Assembly (NCBI RefSeq): GCF_900747795.2
Contig: NC_041408.2
Location: 40,756,776-40,820,775 of the forward strand
DNA: 64,000 bases
Source: Erpetoichthys calabaricus
Taxonomy: Eukaryota; Chordata; Cladistia; Polypteriformes; Polypteridae
Reading direction: 5' to 3'
Below the pieces are notes generated by a model. That model worked only from the letters and a program-made list of their open reading frames with translations. It was not told where the DNA came from and ran no database searches. The position numbers were made by a program, and so were the translations under genes. Positions 47,171-58,606 of the stretch are shown in pieces. The first letter of the stretch is position 1. Each line of letters begins with the position of its first letter.

Positions 47171-48121
47171 ATAGATAGAAAATCAGTTACTTGAGTATTT
47201 CACTACAACTGTCTATTTTAAATACCAATGAATAATAAAATGCAGTAAAAAGTAAAAAAGTAGAAGTAAAAAAGTAAAACATAATAAAAAGTAAATAAAA
47301 AAAATTAAATTACATTAACGCCTCATCCAAAACAATATTATGAATTACTTTATCATCTGACCTACATTCTATAAACATTGCTTTTTGCATTTCTGTTCAC
47401 ATATTATTTGGGATATTTTGCTCTTTCTCATTTATTGGATGTTTCTCTTTGTTCTTGGTTTTTATTATATGCAGCTCTTTTTTGTTCATTTTCTTTTTTT
47501 GATGTTCATTACCAGCTCTTGCCAGTTTTTTTATCGTGATCTAAAATTTGACATTCTTGAATAGCTAATTTGCATTTTCAGTCTTGCCAGTATTGAAGGG
47601 CAAGTTAGCAGCATTGAGAGTGTCATGGGGTGGTATGGAGAGAGGATGTGCGCAGCAGGAGTAATGATTGGGTGAGGAGAGGGGTCAAGGCCGAATAATG
47701 CAGACATGATGTAAAACTTTTTTAATATGAAAAATGTAAAAGATATTTTTTAATGCTAACACTTTCGAATTATTTAGTTCAAGCAACCAGCAGAAGTAAG
47801 TTTCCAGTCTGGTAGCAGGCAACAATACTTTTTGTTCTGTTCTGTGTATTGCATTTACCACATTTTTTTGACACCAATTGCCTGCCCAACCTACCTGGAA
47901 GGAAGGTCTCTCTCACTTGCCCTTCCCAAGATTTCTTCTAGGAGGGCACTTTTTTTGGGAGTCTTTCTTGTCTTCTGAGGGGGTCAATGTTTTTTGTCAA
48001 AAAACTGGGCCTGTTAAATCCCATTGAGACATCCCTTGTGTGATATTTTGGGCTACACAAGAAATAAATTGTTGTTGATTTAGTAGACTTTGCCTTCTTA
48101 TCCATTATGTGTTAACTTTAG
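47171..48121 (+). other. Intron 4 of the coiled-coil gene, no feature seen
   Basis: Apart from T-rich and A-rich runs and a GA-rich block near 47620-47700 I see no gene or recognised repeat here. Confidence 0.7.
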
Positions 48122-48212
48122 AGAAAGACAGCAACAGCTTGAAGAACTTGGGAAGGAGATGAACAAACTTACAGATGAGGCCAATGCACTCCGAAGACAA
48201 CTTGCAAAAAAG
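48122..48212 (+). CDS. Unnamed coiled-coil protein, fifth coding exon
   Basis: The acceptor is TTAACTTTAG and the donor AAG/GTATTG. The exon is 91 bases: one base completing Arg, then 30 codons. The peptide is ERQQQLEELGKEMNKLTDEA followed by NALRRQLAKK, a textbook coiled-coil pattern with Leu/Met at a and d positions. Phase is 0 at the 3' end, matching the last exon. No domain beyond coiled coil can be assigned, and the protein could be a centrosomal, ciliary or meiotic structural protein by general character only. Confidence 0.8.
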
Positions 48213-48534
48213 GTATTGCAAATCACTCTAATTTAAAATTAGCTTAAAAAAAATTCATCCTAACAGCCATCATTGCTCCAAACTTGCTTTAACCATTTTG
48301 GGGTCACAGGGAGGCAGAGATTATCACAGGAACATCAAGGTCAAATAATCTTCCCTGAATGGGACACTAGTCAATGATTTTCCACAATCATGTACACTCT
48401 CCAAAATCAGGCCAATGTAAAGGTAATCAAAGAAAAATGTGTCTGTGTCCTAAACATTATGGAGGGCACTTTATGTATTCAATTAAAACATTTAGCAAGG
48501 TTGCAATAAATTTCATTTTTTTTTTAAACTTCAG

Positions 48535-48585
48535 GACCACCAAAGGAAGATGACTTCACTAGAAAATTATCACAAACAAATCTGA
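48535..48585 (+). CDS. Unnamed coiled-coil protein, last coding exon and stop
   Basis: A T-rich tract and TTCAG acceptor precede 16 codons and a TGA at 48583-48585. The C terminus is DHQRKMTSLENYHKQI. An AATAAA at 48811-48816 is the likely cleavage signal, giving a 3' UTR of about 230-250 bases. With six phase-consistent coding exons the protein is 71+44+53+69+16 = 253 residues. I compared it from memory with CCDC152, CCDC172, CCDC122, CCDC68 and SPATA24 and found no convincing match, so no symbol is given. Confidence 0.72.
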   Translation, partial: DHQRKMTSLENYHKQI

Positions 48586-48810
48586 CTATAAACTCAGAGG
48601 ATCACAATGGTAAACCTGTCTTCATATAGAAAAGTGAAGCAAGATACCTAAATAACGCTGAATATATTAAATGTAAAAACAGAAGGATTTTATAACTACA
48701 AGCCAACTTTAAACCTATTCACAATGGCATTCTCTGTTCAAATTTGATGTATTCATACATCAGTTCTTATTCAACATGTGTATAACTATAGAAATTAAAA
48801 ACATCCTTAT

Positions 48811-48816
48811 AATAAA
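48811..48816 (+). promoter_or_regulatory. Polyadenylation signal of the coiled-coil gene
   Basis: A canonical AATAAA lies 226 bases after the stop codon at 48583-48585, followed within about 20 bases by a TGTTTGATATGG stretch. It is the only canonical hexamer I noted close downstream of the last coding exon. Confidence 0.5.
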
Positions 48817-48829
48817 GTTGTTTGATATG

Positions 48830-49434
48830 GAAATTATTATGGTAAGGAAAAATGCATAGCAGAGCATGCATGTTAGGGGTGACCCAAATCACATGACCTT
48901 GAAGGAATGTGTTTTCTCACAAGTGGCGAACAAACCATTTTGTAAAAGTCATGCCTGAGATCAGATTACATTGTAAGTGCAAGCTAGGTGATGTTTTGTT
49001 ACTTATAAAGAGAATACTGTGTCTTATTTGTATTAAACTGCTGAAATTAAATCCTTAGTCTGTTACATGATGACACATTGCAACGCAGATATGGAATTCT
49101 CCACGTATTTGGAACAATTGTAGTTCTTCTCATAAACACTTTTTCCCTGTCAGTATTTTAAGACACTATATATTTCTGATGTGTATTAGTGCTTTAGTTA
49201 AAGGTGCAGCTTTGTGGATCCACCATCCTGGATTCATATCTAAAGTTCAGTGGTCATGGAATTTTAATACTCTCTCCAGCTGCATGTTAGGCTAACTAGA
49301 GATTACTCTGTGTGACTCAGAGAGTCTGTGCAAAAGAGAACACTGCAGTGGAGTGGCGTCCCATCCAGTACTGACAGGCTGTGACCCTGAATTGAACTGC
49401 GTGGATTTGAGAATATTACACTTAAGGGTAATAT
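48830..49434 (+). repeat. Intergenic DNA with a degenerate SINE-type tail at about 49200-49420
   Basis: GTGGATCCACCATCCTGGAT, AACACTGCAGTGGAGTGGCG and GTGACCCTGAATTGAACTGC follow the pattern of the tail family. Just after it a cleaner tail copy inserted (49435-49564). Nothing is recognised in 48840-49200. Confidence 0.45.
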
Positions 49435-49564
49435 CCATCCATCCATCCATTATCCAACCAGCTGAATCCGAACACAGGGTCACGGGGGTCTGCTGGAGCC
49501 AATCCCAGCAAACACAGGGCACAAGGCAGGAAACAATCCTGGGCAGGGTGCCAACCCACCGCAG
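49435..49564 (-). mobile_element. 5'-truncated SINE-type tail with 14-base target duplication
   Basis: CTTAAGGGTAATAT (49421-49434) and CTTAAGGGTCATAT (49565-49578) bracket a unit starting with (ATCC)n and ending CCAACCCACCGCAG. It is nearly identical to 23619-23750 and truncated at the same internal base, in the same orientation. Confidence 0.8.
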
Positions 49565-49711
49565 CTTAAGGGTCATATAAATATCTAAAATAAATGAGTA
49601 AAATCATTTTGGATTTTTTTTTAGGTATTACATATACAGTAATGTGAAAAGCACCAACCAAGCTCGGCTTCCAGCAGACTAAGTTGGATAAAATTAGGCA
49701 CACTTAACTCT

Positions 49712-50268
49712 TGTGACAGTTTAAGGTCTCCGTGACCCCTTTAACCCTCAGACCAGACGTCAGACACCAGGTAAAATCCAAAGATGAATATTTTATTATA
49801 ATAATAAAGTGCACAAAGCACCACCACTCCACTATACTCAATAACCAATCAATACAATAATCACAATACTCAATCCTCCACTCCCAGACGCTTAGCCACC
49901 CTGCCTCCCAACTCAGGTCAACGTCTGGGATTTCCCATCGTCCTTTTATATTCCCTGACCCGGAGGTGTTCCTGTCCAACAATCCCACAAGTCCTTATGA
50001 CTTCCGGGTCAGGGTAAAAGTCCTTTTCCTCAACCCGGAAGCACGTCGTTTCTTCTTGTCATGTGATCATGACGCACTTCCGGGTTATAGGGCACGTAAG
50101 AGTCCTTGAGCCTCCCTGCAGCGTCCTCTGGTGGGCTCCACGGTGTCCAGCAGGGTTGGGAATAAAAACTCCATTGTCCATAATTCCCTGCTGGTCTTCG
50201 GGGCACTTCCATGCTACAGGGAGGGCTCCATCTAGCGGCCTGGGGTAAATGGCCGGCCATCCCTCACA
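49712..50268 (-). mobile_element. Solo LTR, fossil
   Basis: The 557-base unit reads TGTGAGGG...CTGTCACA on the minus strand. It has a TATAAAAGG box near 49945 and AATAAAATATTC near 49793 toward its 3' side, the order expected in an LTR. No internal region, primer-binding site or second LTR is adjacent, so it is a solo LTR. The flanking 4 bases (CTCT, CCCT) agree in three positions. The family is not identified. A relative lies at 1-163. Confidence 0.7.
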
Positions 50269-50280
50269 CCCTTCAAGCAC

Positions 50281-53200
50281 ATTTGTCAGGAAAATTCAGT
50301 TTTCTTCGTGATATCTGAAAAACGGGGAATTTGTAGTTGGAGGTTTTGAAAATTTTAAATTTCCCATTCAAAAGCACTGATGGCTTTGCAAATTGATGCA
50401 TCTTACAACAGAAATAACCTGTGTAAGTTCAGTTATGAATTTGTTTTACCATTTCAAAGAGGTCACTTCAACTATTTTCCTGTTTTACTCAACCAATAGC
50501 CACACCTGTAGGCAAAACAGCTCTCCAATAAATATTAGTCACCCAGGAGATGAATGCATGCAAGCACCATTTACACCAACTTACATCTCCTGCTGCAAAA
50601 GTTAAGATAACCATTAAAGTAAAATCAATGGGAAAGGACAGGAATTATGCAGGTGCCTCTTTCTAACCAGTGAACAAATATCTGCTCATTATGGAAGCTA
50701 CAATAAAAAACAACCTCACGCCTGCTTTACTCTGTAATACTGTATTATAATAATGATGATTAAGTGTTTAATAGCAAATTGTGCTTGCAAAAATTTTGCA
50801 AGAATAAAAGCATTAATGAAAATATGATGGAGAGAAGAACATCACAAATTACAGTAAGAAAGGAGATTATTTTAATAAGTAGTGACTTGTCAATATTAGA
50901 ATAGTCACATGATTGGTATGGGATGTTACTATAGTCATTTACAACAGCAAGAATATTTACAATACAAGGTGTAACATGAACATGTTAACAGAACATATTG
51001 GATAAGAAGGGAAATGCAGGGCACATGTAATTCAGTATGTGTGAAATCTGGCTGTCAGATAATGTAGTATACCAATGTCTATAATAATTGTTGGAAACGC
51101 AATTTGTTGCATAAATGTCAGTGAAAATATTCCCGCATGTAACCCACAAGTATCTGTACGTTTATCCCTGGTTTCGATGGAACTCTGCAAGGGTAAAAAC
51201 AGGGCCTGGCAAATAAACTCCGATGTTATTAAACGTTTGTCATTGAGGCCTGGTGATAGTCATACAATATGCTAAATGAACGGGGAACTGCCTACGCCGT
51301 AATATAAAGGGAATATCATGTTTTGAGTTGTCAGTCTTTTGGAATTGCTGTAGTTTTTCCGTCATAATATTTCTTGTTGTCTGGCAGTGTGCCGCTGCTC
51401 TTCAGAAAGGTTGTGTGTGTAATTCAATTTTCAATCACTGTGTAGGTGCAAGACTTGCTGCCGCTGATCTTTGGATAATGTGGCTCTGTGGTTTGTCATA
51501 CGTTGTCTTTGTTGTTCTAAGGGATCTTGCCTGTGCTGGTTAGTCTGGCGTGATGTAGATTTTTGTGCTTCTGTACGTTGATGTGTGTATGTAGGCCAGC
51601 GAAACCGTTTCTGTTGGTCGCACCTAGGCTGTATGTGCCTTTTCATTTTATCAGGAGGCTTACGTTGAAGTGAAGGAAAAAGGAGGTATAAAATGGTAGT
51701 GTCATAGTGCAGTAATAAAGTATGCACCAAATAAGCAGTCAAATACCACAGTCGATAATTGGTCACATTGAAGACTTGAAGATAAGCCTAAGACCAAAAC
51801 TCTGCCAGGAACATAGATTCCTCGCTATTGTTGTAGAGAGATATAGTAGTTGTGGCAACCGTTGTTTATATCGAACACGGACGGACACAAGTGAAATAAT
51901 ATAAGGACTGCAAAGCTCCAGTCCTGCTCTCCATAATGGTCTGAAGCAGCCAGTAAATTTACCTTGAGACTTCAACATGAGATTTTAAATTTACATCAGG
52001 TACATCTTTCAAAAATGTTATGTTTAAGGAATCTGAGCTACAGTTAGTCAGAGATCCTTGACCACCAAAAACTGACAATAGGACAGTCAATCACTGCTGT
52101 TTTTACATCACTTGAATTAGAATCTGCTGTCTATGAAAGCTACTGAGCCACCTCAAGTCTTTTTGGGCACTGTTTTTAACTATAAGAAGTTGTAAAGTAC
52201 TGTTAAACAGCAAGTATTTAATGTAGTCTACTAATGCATGTAGTTGCATTCTATTATTACTATTATTTTTAATGGAAGACTGTTACAAAAATATTTAATA
52301 AATAAAAATATGGTAACAGACTGATGTTACTAAAAAAATTAAAATGCTCCAACTTTTAAATCATTTAACAAATTATTAAACACAGCTTCAGATTTGTGTT
52401 ACCCAATATATGCTATGCTGCAATGCATTTAGTAATTTGCATGTAATTTGCATATCACGTACAAGATCAGCATTTTTTACCATTTTGAATTGTTAGTTTG
52501 GACAGATTTTTCTATCGTACTGCTTTGCTTTTTAGTTAATATGTGTACTAACAACAGCTTTTAAACATGTCTCCAGCTTCCTAAAAGTATCGTTTTGCCC
52601 CAATCCTGTACCGTTTCACTCTTCACCCAGAGAGCCCTGATTTGCTGTTGTAAAGCCATTAAACACTCATCATAGCAAACAAAAGCTGATTTTCCTTCCC
52701 ATTAAACATACTGGAAAATAACTACTATTTTTCTGATTTGCCCATTATTACATTTCATTTTAAACCGTATTTTCAGTGTCAGGAAAGCATATGTAGCTAC
52801 CTCAACCAAAACATCTTTTCGAGACTGCTGGCTTGACCCATAATTCCTAAAACAAAGGCAAAATGAAAAATTAAGGTTTAAAGAGTTTTATTTTTGGGAA
52901 TCTGTAATGCGAGTGGGGGCACTGGAGAATTCTGTTTAGTTTAATCCTGTTGGTTATTGTTTTGGTACTGGCCTCCCACACTGCAAATTTATCAAATTAG
53001 GCTGCTTTGCATGCTCAATCTACCTTCCACATGGTGTTTTTTTTTTGTATTTTTTTTTTTTAAACTATAACCTAACACTTCTTGTAATTTGTTTTAAAGT
53101 TTTGCTGTGTATTAACTGAATTTTTATGTTGGTGTTAATGAAAGTGTATGCCAAATAAAAAAATACGAGGGAATATTTAAAAATCATTACAATACAACAT

Positions 53201-53740
53201 TTAATCCTTTCGGTTACACCTTTTGTGAAATGCAAATAGACTCACTGTGCCCAGACTTATATAAAATTTAGGTAGACACTGAGTTCACATCCATTGCGTT
53301 TAACTTAAGTAATTATGAGCAATTATTTGTACGGGTTTCAAATATGCATTACAGGCATGTGAAGTGTCTTGGTTTCTCTTCTCTTTTTAAGCATATAATT
53401 TTCCATGCACAAGAAGTCATTTTTTGTGGAGTCAGAAGTGCTCCATGCGACGCACTGTGAGCAAAAAAGCAAAAATAATAATAGCGTAGCATACAAAGAC
53501 ATGTTAAATACAAATGTGCATGTAATAGCACTTATAATCTATTATTTATATATTTTAATGCAAATATATGACCCCTAATTTTGGTATAATTTGTCTATAT
53601 TTTCTAACTTTATTTTTTTAATTGTTTTTTATTAAAAGATGGCTATTGTTCCCTACATCTGTTGTTAAATAAATACCTATTAACTTCTGCTGAAATACCT
53701 TTACTTGACCTCTACACCTCTGAATCAAGCAGGGGCCATC
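50281..53740. other. Intergenic stretch, little recognised
   Basis: Most of this 3.4 kb shows nothing recognisable. At 51300-51770 the minus strand reads as a Gln/Arg-rich, frame-broken stretch (CDQQKRFRWPTYTHQRTEAQ, SKDQRQQVLHLH), which may be remnant coding of a Helitron but is not convincing. The rest is AT-rich with T-runs near 53040 and 53055. Confidence 0.5.
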
Positions 53741-53744
53741 TCTA

Positions 53745-54033
53745 TTGAAACAGATGCCAAATGTTCCATTCCAGCTTTACAAAGAAAACTAGAGGTGTGG
53801 GAATTCTTATCCATAGAACAGTCTCATTTGTAGTATCAGATGCAATATCTGATCCTGAAGGGAGATACATGATTGTCATAGGTAATTTATTTAACTGTAA
53901 AGCGATCTTGATAAATATTTATGCACCCAATGTCGGTGATAGGGAATTCATGCAAAATGTATTTGCATCCATTCCCAATGTGAACACTCGTAAAATTATA
54001 ATGGCTGGGGACTTTAATTGTGTTTTATTTATT
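53745..54033 (+). pseudogene. L1 ORF2 endonuclease fragment
   Basis: The plus strand reads TKKTRGVGILIHRTVSFVVS, then DPEGRYMIVIGNLFNCKAIL and INIYAPNVGD, ending IIMAGDFNCVL. These are the AP-endonuclease motifs of L1 (NIYAPN and the catalytic GDFN). It stops abruptly at 54033, where antisense L1 3' sequence begins. Confidence 0.85.
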
Positions 54034-55410
54034 TATTTTTAAAATAATTTTATTGTAATCATTCATACAAATCGATCAATTTTTACAAAAAATAGGACTG
54101 AATAAACAAGTCGACCCCCACCCCTGAGAGAGAGAGCATGGCCAACGGGGTAAAACTTAAGGATTGTAAACATACCTAAATTGATGAGTTTAATAGGCCA
54201 GTAGAGATGAGTGGAAAAGAAAATGAAATGCGGAGATAATTGCTTCCTTGGTGCTTTAAGAGCTTATTCTAAAATTTTATTGATTATATCCTGCCAGGTT
54301 TTAAAAAAAAATCTGTACAGAGCCTCTAACTGTATATTTGATTTTTTCCAATTTCAAATAGTATAAAACATCGCTTACCCACTGACTTAAAACAGGAGAG
54401 TTAGGATTCTTCCAGTTTAGCAAAATAAGTCTGCGTGCCAAAAGTGTAGTGAATGCAATTACAGTTTGTTGTCCTTCTCCACTCTAAACCCATCTGGAAG
54501 AACACCAAACACAGCTGTTAATTTAGTTAGGAGGGATTGTGACACCAAGGCTATCTGAAAGGCACTATGATTTTTGAGAGTATCTTAACTTCATTATTCA
54601 GAAGTGAAATTGATCTGTATGATGCACATTGTAATAAGTCCTTATTTTGTTTAGGAAAGACGGTGATTAATGCTTGGCGAAAAGTTGGAGGTAGAATTTG
54701 ATTGTCTCTAGCTTCTGTAAATGTTGCTAATAGGAGGGGAAGCTAGCTGAGTGGAGAATTTCTTATAAATTCTGCAGGGTAGCCATCAGGGCCTGCTGCT
54801 TTCCCGCCTTGAAGTGACGTTATAGCATTTAGTAATTCTGATAGCGCCAGAGGTTTATCCAGTTCCTCTGCACTAAAAGTATCAATTTGTGGTAACTGTA
54901 ATGTATCCAGAAATGCATTAGATTGTGTTGTCTTCTTTAAACTCAGTAGAATATAAGGATTTATAGTAGTCTCTAAATGTGTGCATTATATTTTTATGGT
55001 CAATGATTTCGTCTCCGTTCGTGTTGGTGATTACTGGGATTGTATTGCGAACTTCTTGCTTGTGGATTTGTTGAGCTAAAGGCTTATTAGCTTTCTCTCC
55101 GTGTTCATAGTAATGATGTCTGGATTTATAAATTAGTTGTTCAGTTTCTTTAGTTGTCAAGAGGTTGAGTTCTGAATGCACAGCCTGCCTTTTCCTATGT
55201 AGAGCCTCGCTTGGAAGCCTGGCATGTTCTTCATCTATTCTAGTAATTTCACTTTTTAGTGCTGATACTTTCTTGGTTTCTAATTTATTCCTGTGGGAAA
55301 GATATGAAATAATCTGTCCTCTTAAGAAGGCCTTTAGAGTTTCCCAGAGTATTCCTGCAGAAACCTCTGAGGATGTATTTGTCTCTAGGAAGAAACTGAT
55401 TTGTTTCTAA
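54034..55410 (-). mobile_element. Antisense L1 with internal deletion
   Basis: From 55410 leftward the minus strand carries the endonuclease-RT linker (DHKNIMHTFRDYYKSLYSTE) and the start of RT (KAAGPDGYPAEFI in frame-broken form), up to about 54571. It then jumps to the ORF2 C terminus and 3' UTR (54568-54034), which match 37196-37500 of the other L1. The RT core and thumb are missing. It lies between two sense L1 pieces. Confidence 0.7.
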
Positions 55411-56426
55411 TTCTATTCTAAATTCTACCTCAAACTTTTTGCTAAGCATTAATTACCATCTTTCCTAAACAAAATAATTACTTATTACAATGTGCATCAT
55501 ACAGACCAATTTCACTTCTGAATAATGATGTTAAGATACTCTCAAAGTTCTAGCTAGAAGGATAGAGAAAGTGCTGCCTTCGGTAATATCACAAGAGCAA
55601 ACTGGATTTATTAAAGGCAGACACTTGGCTTCCAATCTTCGATGCCTGTCTAATGTAATTTATTCACTCACAAAGTCAAACACCCTGGAGATATTATTAT
55701 CATTGGATGCAGAAAAAGAATTTGATATGGTCGAATGGAACTACCTTTTCACTACGTTGGAGAAATTTGTGTTTGGCCCGAACATTTGTGCATGGATCAA
55801 ACTACTGTATACCAATGCAGAAGTGTCAGTTTGTATTAACAACATTAATTCAGAATACTTTAAACTAGAATGTGATACCAGACAAGGATGCTCCTTGTCA
55901 CCACTGCTTTTTGCAATCGCCATTAAGCCACTAGCAATTCACTGTCAAAATGCATATGAGATAAAGGCTCATATTATCATATTATATTATCATATTAAAG
56001 GCTCATTAAAGATTATCAGAGAAGGACTGGAACAGAAAGTTTCTCTATATGCAGATGATATGGTACTGTATATATCCACAAAATACTGTGCCTGCAATCC
56101 TAACAGCACTAATAGAATTTCAAAAGATTTCTGGTCTCAGAATCAATTTGATTAAAAGTGTTCTCTTCCCAGTGAATTCTCAAGCATACAATATTAGATT
56201 GGACACCTTCCCTTTTATCATCGCAGATTAGTTTAAATACCTAGGGGTAAACATCACAAACATAAAGCTCTTCGTCACAAAATGTTGCCGTCTGTATGGA
56301 AAAAATTAAGCAAGACTTACATAGATGGTCAACCCTTCATCTCACTTTAGCTGGAAAAATTAACATTGTTAAGTTGAATATCCTTCCTAAGCTTCTCTTT
56401 TTATTTCAAAACATTCCAATACACAC
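55411..56426 (+). pseudogene. L1 ORF2 reverse transcriptase fragment
   Basis: Sense sequence reads QTGFIKGRHLASNLRCLSNV, then LLSLDAEKEFDMVEWNYLFT (RT domain with the first Asp), DTRQGCSLSPLLFAIAIKPL, and, after a frame break, SLYADDMVLYI with the catalytic YADD box. It breaks at an LTR insertion at 56427. At least two frame breaks and one short duplication (ATATTATCAT near 55975-55995) are present. Confidence 0.88.
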
Positions 56427-56995
56427 TGTGGCAGATGGCTGAGGCTCATGCCCAGTTGGGACACCTGGAAGATGGAAGGACCAGGAGTGGAGCAGTACCT
56501 CTCCTGGAACATGAGAAGGCAGCCACCCTGGTTGGTATTGGGGCCACTGGAACAGAGCTTGAAAGCTCAACCTTGTGGGGACCCATGGCCACCACCAGGG
56601 GGCATCCTGGATGGCTCAGAAGCCACGGTATGTTCTGCGCGGACCAGGAAGCAGGTACACCCGGAGCGTTTCCACCACACCAGGAAGTGCTGCAGAAAGG
56701 TCATCAGGGAGCACCTGGAGCACATCCGGGTGCATTATAAAAGAGGCCGCCTCACTCCATTCGGAGAGCCGGAGTCGGGTGGAAGAGGACGGAGCTTGCG
56801 AGAAGTGGAGTAGAGGCGGAAATAGAGAGAAGAGAAAGGACTGCGAGTTATTTGTGGTGATTTATGCACAGTGTGTGAAGCGCAAAGGACTGTAAAGAAG
56901 AGAACTTAAAATAAAAAGCGTGAACTTGTGTAAGTGTGCCTCTTGTGTCTGTTTGTGCCGGGTTAAGCACTGGTATAGCGCCACCTGCTGTCACA
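56427..56995 (+). mobile_element. Solo LTR inserted in the L1, fossil
   Basis: The 569-base unit TGTGGCAG...CTGTCACA interrupts the L1 between its RT and C-terminal parts. A TATAAAAG box lies near 56736 and AATAAAAAG near 56910. The layout matches the LTR at 49712-50268 but the sequence differs, so it is another family or a distant subfamily. No clean target duplication was found. It is younger than the L1 it interrupts. Short open frames inside are chance. Confidence 0.7.
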
Positions 56996-58606
56996 TCATC
57001 AATAGATCTTTTTAAAGAAATTAGATTCAACCATAACCTCATTTATTTGGATTTTAAAACATCCACATATCCAAACAGCGACCCTACAAAGACCTAAAGC
57101 GGAAGGCGGCATTGTTCTACCTAACTTTCAATTTTATTACTGGGCAGCAAATATACAAGCTATAAAAACCTGGACATGGACACAAATAGATGAACATACA
57201 CAGGCTTGGTCCACAATAGAAATAAAATCCTGCAGTACTTTTTTTATATTCCATGCTTTGTACCCCTATAAATACAAGTTATAGCCAATATACTAACAAA
57301 CCAATTGTGCTTCACTCACTCAGAATATGGAACCAATGTAGGAAATATTTTAAGATAGAGAAGCTTTTATGTGTGGCACCTCTGCATGATAACCACCTTT
57401 TTCCACCCTCTCAAATGCATGTAGTTTTTAATGTCTGGAAAACATTCTGGATTAAATCACATAGATGTGTACATAGACGTCTTTGCATCCTACGAACAAT
57501 TACACTCCAAATTTAACTTTCCAGCAACAGATTTCTTTCACTACCTTCAAATTAGAAACTTTGTTAAACAGAACATGCCCAATTTTCCTCACCTCCCACC
57601 TACCTCTATACCTGAAAAAATACTGACCAGTCTTGAGGACTCAGATAGCATTTCTGTAATATATAAAACCATCACTCAACATCACAGAAAATGAGTGGAA
57701 AGCAGCAATGCAGAGAATCCACTTGAGCTCCATATGTGCAAAGCATACAATTATTCAACTCAAAATTATACATCGAGCACATCTTTCTCGTTTAAAATTT
57801 TTCAAAATGTTTCCAGGATAGGATCCAACCTGTGAACACTGTAATCAAGTTCCAGCCTCACTGGGTCACATGTTTTGGGCCTGCATCAAATTAACATCAT
57901 TCTGGACCAAAATTTTTAAATGCCTTTCAGACAGCTTTGGTGTCACATTTCCTTCTAACCCATTAACAGCTGTGTTTGGTGTACTCTCAGATGAGCTTAA
58001 AGTGGAGAAGGACAAACAAACTGTGATTGCCTCTACTACACTATTTTAAAACATCCACATATCCAAACAGCGACCCTACAAAGACCTAAAGCGGAAGGCG
58101 GCATTGTTCTACCTAACTTTCAATTTTATTACTGGGCAGCAAATATACAAGCTATAAAAACCTGGACATGGACACAAATAGATGAACATACACAGGCTTG
58201 GTCCACAATAGACCACATGTATACTTATCTTGCTCAACTGGAAGAATCCTAACTCTCCTATTCTAAGTCAGTGGGTAACTGATGTTATATATTATTTGAA
58301 ACTGGAAAAAATCAAATTCACAATTAGAGGATCTGTGCAGACCTTTTTCAAAACCTGGCAGGATTTAATCAATAACATTTTAGAATAAGCATTTAAATTG
58401 AGGAAGCAGGTTCTCTCCCCTCTTTTACTCCATTTATCTTTACTCATTTATTAATGTATCTATTTACTTATTTTTACTACATTAAAGTTTTACTCTGCTA
58501 GCCTTGCTCTCTTTCTCAGGGGTGGGTGTTGATTGGTTTCAAACCTTTTTTTGTAAAACATGAGTTATCTGTATGGAATGTTATCTGATTTTAATAAAAT
58601 AAAAAA
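56996..58606 (+). pseudogene. L1 ORF2 C-terminal part and 3' UTR
   Basis: It continues the L1 after the LTR with FNFYYWAANIQAIKTWTW, then LCTPINTSYSQYTNKPIVLH, and FPATDFFHYLQIRNFVKQNM. A zinc-knuckle region follows (CEHCNQVPASLGHMFWACIK). The frame is broken many times. The 3' UTR ends with TAATAAAATAAAAAAAG near 58595-58606. A perfect 170-base segment is present twice (57051-57220 and 58043-58212). Confidence 0.85.
58043..58212 (+). repeat. 170-base perfect duplication within the L1
   Basis: Identical, base for base as far as I can align by eye, to 57051-57220, although the host L1 is otherwise decayed. It replaces a few bases of the sequence that should read LARRLILLNWKNPN and shares an ATTTT with the insertion point. 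Confidence 0.9.

Noticed and set aside
51328-51543. Plus-strand frame with a hydrophobic, cysteine-rich start resembling a signal peptide
   Set aside because: Opposite to a Gln/Arg-rich minus frame, so hydrophobicity is a mirror effect of the base composition.
56435-56895. Three overlapping open frames of 101-121 codons
   Set aside because: They lie in all three plus frames inside a solo LTR, which is GC-rich; no conserved motif is present.
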